A stretch of 17,114 bases of DNA, taken from Acetobacteraceae bacterium (GTDB taxonomy: Bacteria > Pseudomonadota > Alphaproteobacteria > Acetobacterales > Acetobacteraceae). Of the stretch, positions 9,533 through 16,630 are shown piece by piece; position 1 is the stretch's first letter, and the number at the start of each line of letters is the position of its first letter. The stretch covers positions 1 through 17,114 of the forward strand of contig JASHVB010000001.1 in NCBI GenBank assembly GCA_030039695.1, read 5' to 3'. Both the position numbers and the translations under genes were made by a program. The notes beneath the pieces are model-generated. The model did no database searches. It worked only from the letters and a program-made list of their open reading frames with translations, and had not been told where the DNA came from.

Positions 9533-10495
9533 TCACCTGCGACGTATGTCTGCCCACGTCTCACCCGCAAGTACGTGCCTATGCTCGGCAAACAGTGCCT
9601 TCGTCCAGTCGATGACCGCTCGTACACAGGCGGCACGGCGGAGATCGCGGTGGACGATGATCCAGTATTCCGCTGCAATTTCCGGGATCGGTGGCGTGAG
9701 GCGCTCAAGCGAGGGCTGGGCGTCGCCGACATAACAGGGCAAGACGCCACGCCCGGTGCCGGCCCGGATTGCCTCGAGATGCATCAGCATCGATGACGCG
9801 CGTAGAGCGACCGGCGCCCCGGTCGCGTCCACCTGCCGCTGGATCCAGCGTGCCGGTGCGTAGTGCGCTTGCTCGTCGGTATAGGTCACCCAGGCGTGTG
9901 CATCGGCGTCGCAGCGCCGGTAGACGCCGCAGCCGAATGTACCCGCCCTGGAAACGTAGAAGTCCCCGCTCTCCGGTGGCTGGTGGCGCAATGCCATATC
10001 GGCTTCGCGACGTGCCAGGTTGGCTGTCCGCCGCGATTCGACCAGTTCCAGAGTTATCCCGGGCGGTAGCGCCGGCGTTAGTCCCCCTGACAGGGACCGT
10101 GCCAGGAAGCCAGCGGCGCATTCGCCGGTTGATACCCGTACGGTGCCGCTCAGCGCCGGCGAGGCCGCGACGCGTCGCCGTTCCAAACCCAGTATCGCTT
10201 GCTCGACACTTTCGGCGGCTGCGCGCAGCTGCTCACCGGCGGCGTTCAGGCGCAGGCCTTCTGGTAGGCGATCGAACAAGGCTGGCCCGCCAAATCTCAC
10301 CTCGAAGGCGGCGAGGTGACGGGCTATGGTCGGCTGGCTCACCCCGAGCGTCCGCGCTGCAGCGCGCATGGACCCCTCGCGACTGACGGCGAGGAACACG
10401 CGAACGTCATCCCAATCAAGCGTGTTGCGCTCCGATCGAGGTGTCTCAGATGGCGGCGCATGCCGCGCAATTGCCGGACCGTGAGGAGCACTCAT
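9533..10495 (-). CDS. LysR-family transcriptional regulator
   Basis: This is a 320-residue DNA-binding regulator of usual LysR length. The N-terminal winged helix-turn-helix covers about residues 27-88 (WDDVRVFLAVSREGSMRAAA, then GVSQPTIARHLAAFE and the wing LFDRLPEGLRLNAAG), followed by a linker helix (AAAESVEQAILGLERR) and a periplasmic-binding-protein-like ligand domain beginning at SGTVRVS. A 25-residue N-terminal extension precedes the HTH. I chose the ATG at 10495, which has AGAGGT 7 bp upstream, over an upstream in-frame start at 10588. It is divergent from the tandem-cupin gene, the usual arrangement for a LysR regulator and its target, and the shared intergenic region has inverted repeats. 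Confidence 0.92.
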   Translation of the reverse strand: MSAPHGPAIARHAPPSETPRSERNTLDWDDVRVFLAVSREGSMRAAARTLGVSQPTIARHLAAFEVRFGGPALFDRLPEGLRLNAAGEQLRAAAESVEQAILGLERRRVAASPALSGTVRVSTGECAAGFLARSLSGGLTPALPPGITLELVESRRTANLARREADMALRHQPPESGDFYVSRAGTFGCGVYRRCDADAHAWVTYTDEQAHYAPARWIQRQVDATGAPVALRASSMLMHLEAIRAGTGRGVLPCYVGDAQPSLERLTPPIPEIAAEYWIIVHRDLRRAACVRAVIDWTKALFAEHRHVLAGETWADIRRR

Positions 10496-10579
10496 GACAC
10501 GTACCTCTATCACCACGCATTGGGTCGGCCTGCTGCGTCGCTCATACCACTGAATCGGGTGCCACAAAAATGTTGCTGG

Positions 10580-10633
10580 GATCTCCAAAACCGGAGATCG
10601 CCATCACTGAATTATGGCGCTAGGTTTCGCCAT
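10580..10633. promoter_or_regulatory. Operator-like inverted repeats between LysR and tandem-cupin genes
   Basis: Two perfect dyads adjoin. The first is GATCTCC (10580-10586), AAAACC, GGAGATC (10593-10599). The second is a three-part array CGCCAT (10599-10604), N9, ATGGCG (10614-10619), N8, CGCCAT (10628-10633). They lie 22-75 bp upstream of the cupin ATG and 85-138 bp upstream of the LysR ATG. The spacing is not the textbook T-N11-A, so assigning them to this LysR protein is an inference from position. Confidence 0.5.
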
Positions 10634-10654
10634 GGTGGTCGCGGAGGCTGGCAG

Positions 10655-11545
10655 ATGCGGTCGACAACAGAGCGCAACACGGAAGGCAGCGTGCCCAGGA
10701 TCGCCGATCTCAACTCGGAGCTTGCGAAGTTGACGATGTTCCGACGAACCCCCGGGTCCGCGCCCATAGACCGACTGGGAAGCGTTGCACAGTTGGCGGT
10801 CTACCGAGACGGGCTACTGCTCGCCATCAAGTTCGCCGGGAGGGATCATTGGGAACGTCACCTCACTGGTGATGAGCTGATCCACATTCTCGATGGCAGC
10901 GCGACGATGGAAATCGTGTGCGATGACGGTCCGCCCCAATCTTACATGCTCCACGCAGGGACGGTCGCGGTCATTCCGCAGGGAGCGTGGCACCGCTTTC
11001 ATTCTTTGACCGGCGTAACGGAACTGGCCGCGACGCCGTTTCCGGGCGAGACGATCGCACTCGATGTCGACGATCCACGAACGGTCGAGCGCAAGTCGGC
11101 GACGAGCGGGGAGAAGGAAATCAAACCGACAGCGCCGAGCATGATTGATCTCAATGCGGAACTCGCCAAGTTGACCATGTTCCGCGGACGAACGCCGCAG
11201 TCGACGATGGCGGATCGACAGGGCAGTGGTGCGCGGCTGGCTGACTATCGCGACGGCGGGCTTCTCGCCACGAAGTTCGCGGGAAAAGGTCACTGGGAAT
11301 CGCATCGCCGGGGCGACGAGTTGATCCACGTGCTCGATGGCTCGGCGACGCTGGAGATTGCGGGCGATGACGGTCTGCTCGCAAATCCCTTGGGTGCCGG
11401 GACGCTGGCGGTCATTCCGCAGGCCGTGTGGCATCGCTTTCACTCGGCCGAGGGTGTCACGCTGATGACGGCGACGCCATTCCCGAGCACCGTCATCGAG
11501 CTTGACATCGATGACCCGATGACAGTTGCACACGATTCAGCATGA
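10655..11545 (+). CDS. Tandem (bi-)cupin domain protein
   Basis: This is a 296-residue protein made of two similar cupin domains, about residues 18-147 and 164-290, joined by a polar linker. Each starts with D-L-N-x-E-L-A-K-L-T-M-F-R and contains a first motif (DHWERHLTGDELIHILDGSA; GHWESHRRGDELIHVLDGSA) and a second motif (GTVAVIPQGAWHRFHS; GTLAVIPQAVWHRFHS). Possible metal ligands are H65, H69, E74 and H113 in domain 1, and H213, H217, E222 and H260 in domain 2. Enzyme or binding role unknown. The start at 10655 has GGAGG 7 bp upstream. The open frame extends upstream to 10316 but overlaps the LysR gene and lacks likeness. It is probably controlled by the divergent LysR regulator. Confidence 0.88.
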   Translation: MRSTTERNTEGSVPRIADLNSELAKLTMFRRTPGSAPIDRLGSVAQLAVYRDGLLLAIKFAGRDHWERHLTGDELIHILDGSATMEIVCDDGPPQSYMLHAGTVAVIPQGAWHRFHSLTGVTELAATPFPGETIALDVDDPRTVERKSATSGEKEIKPTAPSMIDLNAELAKLTMFRGRTPQSTMADRQGSGARLADYRDGGLLATKFAGKGHWESHRRGDELIHVLDGSATLEIAGDDGLLANPLGAGTLAVIPQAVWHRFHSAEGVTLMTATPFPSTVIELDIDDPMTVAHDSA

Positions 11546-11674
11546 GCGAAGCGAGCGATCGTTCCACCGCTACCGCTGATCGGCGCTGCGCACGGCTATT
11601 CGAACGTAGACATTGACCCGTCGCCGGCCCACCGCTATCCCCGCCCGCCTTGAACAAGCGGGGAAGGGGAGACC

Positions 11675-11944
11675 ATGGCTGTTCGCGCTGTCGAAAAGAG
11701 CGATACCAAGACGGGCGGCATTGCCGCCGATCGGCTGCGCAGCCTGGTCGAACGCATCGAGCGCCTGGAGGAGGAACGCAAGGCACTCGGCAATGACATC
11801 AAGGACATCTATGCGGAGGCGAAATCCGCGGGGTTCGATGTGAAGGTGCTGCGCCAGCTCATCCGCATCCGAAAGCAGCAGGCTGCGGACGTGGAAGAGC
11901 AGGAGACGCTGCTCGATCTGTACCGACGCGCGCTGGGGATGTAA
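11675..11944 (+). CDS. gapR: GapR-family nucleoid-associated protein (DUF2312)
   Basis: This is an 89-residue DNA-binding protein of the DUF2312 family, whose Caulobacter member GapR binds overtwisted AT-rich DNA and helps topoisomerases during replication. Almost the whole sequence matches: LRSLVERIERLEEERKALGN (coiled coil), IKDIYAEAKSAGFDVKVLRQ, LIRIRKQQAADVEEQE and a C-terminal LLDLYRRALG. AAGGGGAG lies just upstream of the ATG. A CCCCGC-N13-GCGGGG inverted repeat (11639-11663) immediately precedes this ribosome site and could influence translation. The family is largely restricted to alphaproteobacteria, which is the main taxonomic clue in this window. It stands alone downstream of the cupin gene. 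Confidence 0.95.
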   Translation: MAVRAVEKSDTKTGGIAADRLRSLVERIERLEEERKALGNDIKDIYAEAKSAGFDVKVLRQLIRIRKQQAADVEEQETLLDLYRRALGM

Positions 11945-11949
11945 CTACG

Positions 11950-11972
11950 CCTCTCCCGCGCTGAGGGAGGGG
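11950..11972 (+). terminator. Hairpin just after gapR, REP-like
   Basis: CCTCTCCC (11950-11957), loop GCGCTGA, GGGAGGGG (11965-11972) gives an 8-bp stem with one G-T pair, five bases after the gapR stop. There is no T-run, so it may be a REP-type palindrome acting as a 3' boundary and not a classical terminator. Confidence 0.45.
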
Positions 11973-12104
11973 TCGAACCGTGACGTGGATCAACGCGCGG
12001 ACCACGGCGAGGCGGGTGAACGGCGTAACGCATGATCAGCCTGAGCGCTTCGCCACTCCGCCCCGACGCCTTGGCAGGTTCGCGGTGCGATCCAATCAAT
12101 CTCT

Positions 12105-12117
12105 CCCGCGGAGCGGG
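12105..12117 (-). terminator. Short hairpin after the VOC gene
   Basis: CCCGC-GGA-GCGGG at 12105-12117 directly follows the minus-strand VOC stop (12123) and carries the same CTCTCCCG lead as the hairpin after gapR. The pair brackets the 178-bp convergent gap, in which I see no gene. Confidence 0.3.
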
Positions 12118-12122
12118 CACGG

Positions 12123-12527
12123 TTAAACTGGCGGTCCTTTCAGCTCGACGTTATTCCCTTCCGGATCCACGACATAAATCGACGGGCCTTGCCCGTCGGC
12201 GCCGTACCGGGATTCCACCGGCCCACACTCCGCGCCGTTCCTCTGCAGGTGCGCGATGATCGCCTCGGCCTCGAACGGTTCGATGCTCAGGCAGAAATGG
12301 TCGAGGTTACGCGCTTCCTGGCCTGGCGCCGCGCCACCCTTGCGGCCGAGCGGTCCGTCGATTGGCACCAGGTCTATCAGCGAGCTCCCCGCGCGCAACT
12401 GGTAGAGCCCAATGTTCTCCTGCACCTTCTCCAACGTGCAGCCGAGCACATCCATGTAGAACCGCTGCATCTTCGGCAGATCGACGACCCGCAGTACGAG
12501 ATGATCGACGTGCTTGATGTGAAACAT
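12123..12527 (-). CDS. VOC family (glyoxalase/dioxygenase fold) protein
   Basis: This is a 134-residue single-module vicinal oxygen chelate protein, cytoplasmic, that would coordinate a divalent metal and act on or bind a small substrate. Two beta-alpha-beta-beta-beta repeats are visible: VDHLVLRVVDLPKMQRFYMD with H9, then LYQLRAGSSLIDLVPIDGP; and NLDHFCLSIEPFEAEAIIAH with H77, ending in DPEGNNVELKGP with E128. It resembles the VOC group with 'RNLDHFCL' and 'DPEGNxVELKGPP'; no reaction is established for it as far as I know. GGAGG lies 7 bp before the ATG at 12527; the frame extends upstream to 12581. It is 50 bp downstream of the aldo/keto reductase gene and probably cotranscribed. Confidence 0.92.
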   Translation of the reverse strand: MFHIKHVDHLVLRVVDLPKMQRFYMDVLGCTLEKVQENIGLYQLRAGSSLIDLVPIDGPLGRKGGAAPGQEARNLDHFCLSIEPFEAEAIIAHLQRNGAECGPVESRYGADGQGPSIYVVDPEGNNVELKGPPV

Positions 12528-12577
12528 TGCCGCGCCTCCTTCGACGGAAAAACGGTGCGCGTCCGCCGCCGCCCAAG

Positions 12578-13549
12578 TCAACCCGGACGAGTGCGTGCAA
12601 AGGGCGGCGCCTCCAGCCCGACGCCGCGCAGATGGCTGAACAATTCCGCCAGTTTCGCGCGGTCGAGCTCTGGCAGCGGTGGCTTCAGGATTGACTCGAT
12701 ATTGCTGCGCAGATGCGCGGCATCGCCCGTGCCGAACAACACCACGTCGACGCCGGCCTCATGCCGCACATAACGGTACGCTGCATCGATCACCGAGCTC
12801 GCGCCGCCAGGATGCTCCAGGAACCCCAGCGGATGGTCGCTTTCGGCCAGCCAGGCCGGAACTTTGCGCTCCGCTGCGAGCTCCTTGACCGTCGCAGCGA
12901 GCTGCGCCGGACGCGCGAAGATCTGCCGCACAGCGAACATCATCAGCGTGCCCACGCCGTGCACGCGCGTCAGCGGGAAGACACGCTCGCGCGCCGGTTG
13001 GTGCATCATGTGGAACGCGAACATCGCAGTGTCCCAGATGCCGTCCGGCAACGCGCGATGCAGCATGTCGTGGTTCGTGTCGTTCGGCGATGTCTCGGTG
13101 ATGCCAAGGAAGCGGAACTTACCCTGCTCCTTCGCGCGCAGCAGTGCGGGCGCGATCTCGTCGCGCACGAAGTCGTATTGCACCGGCGGGACCGCATGCA
13201 ACTGGAACACATCGACGTAATCCAGGCCGAGCCGCTGGAGGGATCCATCGAGGCTCGTCAGAATCTTGTCGACGTAAAATCGGTTGTCGCTGCGGTTGCG
13301 CGAGGCCTTGGTGCAGATGATCACCGAATCGCGCGGCACGCCGCGCACCGCCTTGCCCACCACCTCTTCTGTACCGTACACCGCCGCGGTGTCGAGCACG
13401 TTGACGCCAAGATCGAGCGCCAGGCGGATCAGCCCGATGGCGTCGTCCTCCGACCCGCCGGTGCCGAGGCCGATACGACTGAAGCCGCCGCAGCCCAGAC
13501 CGGCGACGCTCGCTGTCAGCCCGGTGCGGCCGAGCGTGGTGTATTCCAT
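12578..13549 (-). CDS. Aldo/keto reductase
   Basis: This is a 323-residue NADP(H)-dependent oxidoreductase that interconverts carbonyls and alcohols in the cytoplasm. The catalytic tetrad is visible as D53 and Y58 (LDTAAVYG), K81 (ICTKAS) and H118 (FQLHAV). The N-terminus MEYTTLGRTGLTASVAGLG and the nucleotide-binding segment VVLFGTGDAAHLRSNI are typical of the family; the usual length is about 320. The start at 13549 is supported by the family N-terminus and a purine-rich GAGGGAGAGG upstream; an upstream in-frame start at 13753 would overlap the divergent gene. It precedes the VOC gene in what looks like a two-gene operon and diverges from the GDPD gene, with only 48 bp for both promoters. 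Confidence 0.94.
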   Translation of the reverse strand: MEYTTLGRTGLTASVAGLGCGGFSRIGLGTGGSEDDAIGLIRLALDLGVNVLDTAAVYGTEEVVGKAVRGVPRDSVIICTKASRNRSDNRFYVDKILTSLDGSLQRLGLDYVDVFQLHAVPPVQYDFVRDEIAPALLRAKEQGKFRFLGITETSPNDTNHDMLHRALPDGIWDTAMFAFHMMHQPARERVFPLTRVHGVGTLMMFAVRQIFARPAQLAATVKELAAERKVPAWLAESDHPLGFLEHPGGASSVIDAAYRYVRHEAGVDVVLFGTGDAAHLRSNIESILKPPLPELDRAKLAELFSHLRGVGLEAPPFARTRPG

Positions 13550-13597
13550 GACCCTCTCCCTCGCTTTGCTGCCATGCAGCGTAACGGGATGCCATAG

Positions 13598-14473
13598 ATG
13601 ACGCGACCCTGTGTGATCATCGGCCATCGCGGCGCGCGCGGGCTGTTTCCGGAGAATACGCTGGAAGGGTTTGCCGCGGCTCTGGCGCTGGGCGTCGACG
13701 TTGTGGAACTCGACGTCGCGCTCACCGCCGACGGCGTGGTGGTGGTGACGCATGATCCAGCGCTCAACCCAAACCTCACGCGCGATGCGACTGGCGCGTG
13801 GCTAGAGGCACCAACGCCATTGCTTCGCTCGCTGCGCGCAGCGGATTTGCTGGCTTACGACGTCGGACGGGTGCGGCCCGGAGCGGCGTACGCGGCAGTG
13901 TATGCTGACCAATCGCCGCGCGATGGAGCACGTATTCCGACCTTGGAAGCGGTCCTTCGCCTCAATCGTTCGGCGCAATTCATCGTCGAACTGAAGACGT
14001 TTCCCGGTGAGCCGGGTCGCGGTGCCAGGGGAGAAGAGCTTGCAGAGGCGGTGGTCGCTGTTGCCGATGCCGCCAGTGCGACGCCACGCGTCACTGTGGA
14101 GGGGTTTGACTGGCGCGGGCCGCGGCACCTGCGCCGCAGCCGCCCGGATGTGCGGCTTGCCTGGCTGACGCGGGCCGAGACTGTGCGCGATGCCGCGAGG
14201 TGGTGGGACGGGCCGGTGCCGGCCGATTTTGGCGGCTCGGTGCCGCGCGCGGTGGCCGCTGAGGGCGGGCCGGTCTGGGCGCCGGACCACAACGACCTCA
14301 CGGAGGCGTTGGTCCAGGAGGCGCATGTGCTCGGGCTGCAGGTCATGCCCTGGACGGTGAACGATCCGGCCGATATGCGGCGCCTGATCGCGTGGGGCGT
14401 GGACGGGCTGGTGACCGACCGCCCCGATCGTGCGCAGGCGGTTACGGCAGAGACAAACCCCCCTTTCCATTGA
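13598..14473 (+). CDS. Glycerophosphodiester phosphodiesterase
   Basis: This enzyme hydrolyses glycerophosphodiesters to glycerol 3-phosphate and an alcohol, recycling phospholipid head groups. The 291-residue TIM barrel has the family active-site set: H10-R11 (GHRGARG), E19-N20 (FPENT), E37 and D39 (VELDV), H52 (THDP), E131-K133 (VELKT), and the C-terminal WTVNDPADMRRLIAWGVDG followed by LVTDRPD. No signal peptide is seen, so it is probably cytoplasmic. A GGGATG sequence 7 bp upstream is a weak ribosome site. It is divergent from the aldo/keto reductase gene. Nothing suggests damage. Confidence 0.94.
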   Translation: MTRPCVIIGHRGARGLFPENTLEGFAAALALGVDVVELDVALTADGVVVVTHDPALNPNLTRDATGAWLEAPTPLLRSLRAADLLAYDVGRVRPGAAYAAVYADQSPRDGARIPTLEAVLRLNRSAQFIVELKTFPGEPGRGARGEELAEAVVAVADAASATPRVTVEGFDWRGPRHLRRSRPDVRLAWLTRAETVRDAARWWDGPVPADFGGSVPRAVAAEGGPVWAPDHNDLTEALVQEAHVLGLQVMPWTVNDPADMRRLIAWGVDGLVTDRPDRAQAVTAETNPPFH

Positions 14474-14888
14474 GGAGGGAGACGAGCAAAGCCGCGCGGC
14501 TCGGCCACCCAGATCGGCCCCACCCCAAGGGGACGTGGAATAGGGGACTCTCGAACGGTGCGGAAAGCTGCGCGGCCATCGCGCGCTCCAGTTACTAACA
14601 GAACGGCGTCACAATCTCGGGACCCATTTGCGGCATCGCCACGTGCGCGGGCGAGACGTTTTGGACAACAAACGAAAAGCAACGAGCACGATGCGACGTG
14701 AGCCGTCGGAGAACCTTACCATCGCCCCCGCGGACGCGAACGTGAAAGAGGCGCTGCATCGCCGTCTCGGCTCTCGCGAGCGTACCGGGCTGGGCGCGAT
14801 CCCGATCATAAGTGGCTACAGATGACCGCAATCGCTTCAGCGCTGCGCGCCGTGCGATCACCAGGAATGGAAAACGCCAGTTGGTCGG
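14474..14888. other. Intergenic region without a convincing gene
   Basis: This is 415 bp between the convergent GDPD and gltA genes. Small palindromes are present (GCCGCGCGGC near 14493 and CCCCAAGGGG near 14526), which could help end transcription from GDPD. Short open frames on both strands (for example 14595-14861 minus, 14628-14825 plus) show no family likeness. I find no RNA gene. Confidence 0.5.
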
Positions 14889-16196
14889 CTACCGGCGCTG
14901 CGTCATCGGCACGTAGTCGCGTTGCGCTGCCCCCGTGTAGATCTGCCGGGGGCGGCCGATGCGCTGCTGGGGGTCTTCCATCATCTCCTTCCATTGGCTG
15001 ACCCAGCCGACCGTGCGCGAGACCGCAAACAGGGCAGTAAACATGCTCGTGGGGAAGCCCATCGCCTTCAGGATGATGCCGGAATAGAAGTCGACGTTAG
15101 GATAGAGCTTGCGGTCGATGAAGTAGCGATCGTTCAGTGCGATTTTTTCCAGCTCCATTGCCAGGTCGAGAAGCGGATCGCCCTTTAAGCCGAGCTCATT
15201 CAGAACCTCGTGGCAGGCCTTCTGGATGATCTTCGCGCGCGGATCGTAGTTCTTGTAGACACGGTGGCCAAAGCCCCAGAGCATCTCGTGGTTGTTGCGG
15301 TCCTTCACTTCCTCGAGGAACGACGGGATGTTCTTCACATGGCCGATATGCGTCAGCATCTTCAGCACGGCCTCATTCGCCCCGCCATGCGCCGGGCCCC
15401 ACAAGCTGGCGATGCCGGCGGCAATGCAGGCGAACGGATTGGCTCCCGTTGACCCGGCCAGCCTGACCGTGCTGGTGCTCGCATTCTGCTCATGATCCGC
15501 GTGCAGGATCATGATCAGATCCATCGCTTTCGACAGCACCGGATTGACCTTGTATTCCTCGGCCGGAACGGCGTGGAACATGTGCAGGAAGTTCTCGGCA
15601 TAGCCGAGCTGGTTGCATGGATAGATGAACGGCTGACCGATCGAGTACTTGTAGGCCCAGGCGGCGATCGTCGGCACCTTGGCAATCAGACGGAAGGCGC
15701 TGATGCGCCGGCTCTCCGGATCGTGGATGTCCAAGCTGTCATGATAGAACGCCGACAGCGCGCCGACCACGCCGCACATCACCGCCATCGGATGCGCATC
15801 GCGCCGGAACCCGTTGTAGAACTGGCGGATCTGCTCGTGCAGCATGGTGTGGCGCAGCACGCCGAGCTCGAACTCATCGTACTGTGCGGCGGTCGGCAAC
15901 TCGCCGTTCAGCAGCAGGTAGCAGATCTCCAGAAATGTCGATTTCTCCGCCAGCTGCTCAATCGGGTAGCCGCGATACATCAGCACGCCGACATCGCCGT
16001 CGATGTAGGTGATCTTGCTTTCGCAGGATGCCGTGGCGCCGTAGCCGGGATCGTAGGTGAATACGCCCAGGTCGTTGTAGAGCTTGCGGATGTCGAACAC
16101 GTCGGGCCCCACCGTGCCCGAGATCACCGGAAGGCTGGCGGATCGGTTCGTCCCGTCGAGCGAGACGGTGACGGACCGTTTGGCGGTAGCGCTCAT
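14889..16196 (-). CDS. gltA: Citrate synthase
   Basis: This enzyme condenses acetyl-CoA and oxaloacetate to citrate, the entry step of the TCA cycle, in the cytoplasm. The 435-residue length matches the hexameric, NADH-sensitive bacterial type II enzymes. The catalytic residues are H270 (GPAHGGAN), H311 ([14 protein letters not shown]) and D369 (NVDFYSG); the [13 protein letters not shown] helix and the C-terminal GRPRQIYTG are also diagnostic. The start at 16196 has AAGGA about 7 bp upstream and gives the usual N-terminus; the frame runs on to 16832 through decayed DNA that is not part of the protein. A 14-bp palindrome lies in the leader at 16217-16230. Confidence 0.98.
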   Translation of the reverse strand: MSATAKRSVTVSLDGTNRSASLPVISGTVGPDVFDIRKLYNDLGVFTYDPGYGATASCESKITYIDGDVGVLMYRGYPIEQLAEKSTFLEICYLLLNGELPTAAQYDEFELGVLRHTMLHEQIRQFYNGFRRDAHPMAVMCGVVGALSAFYHDSLDIHDPESRRISAFRLIAKVPTIAAWAYKYSIGQPFIYPCNQLGYAENFLHMFHAVPAEEYKVNPVLSKAMDLIMILHADHEQNASTSTVRLAGSTGANPFACIAAGIASLWGPAHGGANEAVLKMLTHIGHVKNIPSFLEEVKDRNNHEMLWGFGHRVYKNYDPRAKIIQKACHEVLNELGLKGDPLLDLAMELEKIALNDRYFIDRKLYPNVDFYSGIILKAMGFPTSMFTALFAVSRTVGWVSQWKEMMEDPQQRIGRPRQIYTGAAQRDYVPMTQRR

Positions 16197-16216
16197 TGAC
16201 GTGTCCTTTTTGCTGA

Positions 16217-16275
16217 ACCGCCGTGGCGGTCTGGAACTCCTGGGCAAAATTATGGCGGCCCGGGCCGGGACGCAA
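16217..16275 (-). promoter_or_regulatory. gltA leader: candidate promoter and palindrome
   Basis: On the minus strand TTGCGT (16275-16270) and CATAAT (16254-16249) could be -35 and -10 boxes, with a somewhat short 15-base spacer; using the overlapping TAATTT as the -10 box gives 17. Just downstream, ACCGCC-GT-GGCGGT (16217-16230) is a perfect palindrome 21 bp before the gltA start. It may be an operator or a leader hairpin. Confidence 0.4.
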
Positions 16276-16315
16276 CCTTCGCAGCCGCAGCATGTGAATG
16301 GAACGGAGCGATTTT

Positions 16316-16630
16316 TCACTCCGCCGGACGCGCCGCAATCGTCTGATTGGTGCTGCGCGAAGCGCCTTCGTCCATCGACTTCAATTCGATGGCACCGCCG
16401 ATCCGGTCGGGGCCGACGAAGGCGGGCCGCGTGTTCTGGCTGCCCACGCTCCGGCCGTCGATCGCCAGCCGCACCTCGCCCAGGCCCGGGCCGGCGCTCC
16501 CAGCGGCGCCGCCTGGCGCGCTGCTGACATCCATGCCGCCGCGGTTTGGGCCGGCAACGGCCATGCCGAGCACCCCGCCGCGGGCGTCGACTATGGGGCG
16601 ACCCGCACACAACATAGTGCCTGGCAGCAC
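16316..16630 (-). pseudogene. Remnant of a trypsin-like (S1C) serine protease with PDZ domain
   Basis: The 104-residue frame has two pieces of an HtrA-like protein. [19 protein letters not shown] resembles the end of the protease core ('GGPvvDarGrvlGm'), although the catalytic GNSGG-type motif is degraded. It is followed directly by a PDZ-like half: [27 protein letters not shown], then [12 protein letters not shown] and a tail ending TIAARPAE. The 60-80 residues normally between core and PDZ are missing, and no protease N-terminus is visible upstream. I read it as a decayed, deleted gene 119 bp upstream of gltA on the same strand. Confidence 0.55.

Noticed and set aside
9040..9615. 191-residue plus-strand ORF
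   Set aside because: Arg-rich composition and no recognisable motif; it overlaps the regulator remnant and the LysR 3' end, which fit families better.
10316..10654. N-terminal extension of the tandem-cupin protein
   Set aside because: It overlaps the LysR coding region and operator-like repeats; the ATG at 10655 has GGAGG at the right distance and starts just before the first cupin.
14595..14861. 88-residue minus-strand ORF between GDPD and gltA
   Set aside because: No recognisable domain, and competing frames of equal quality overlap it.
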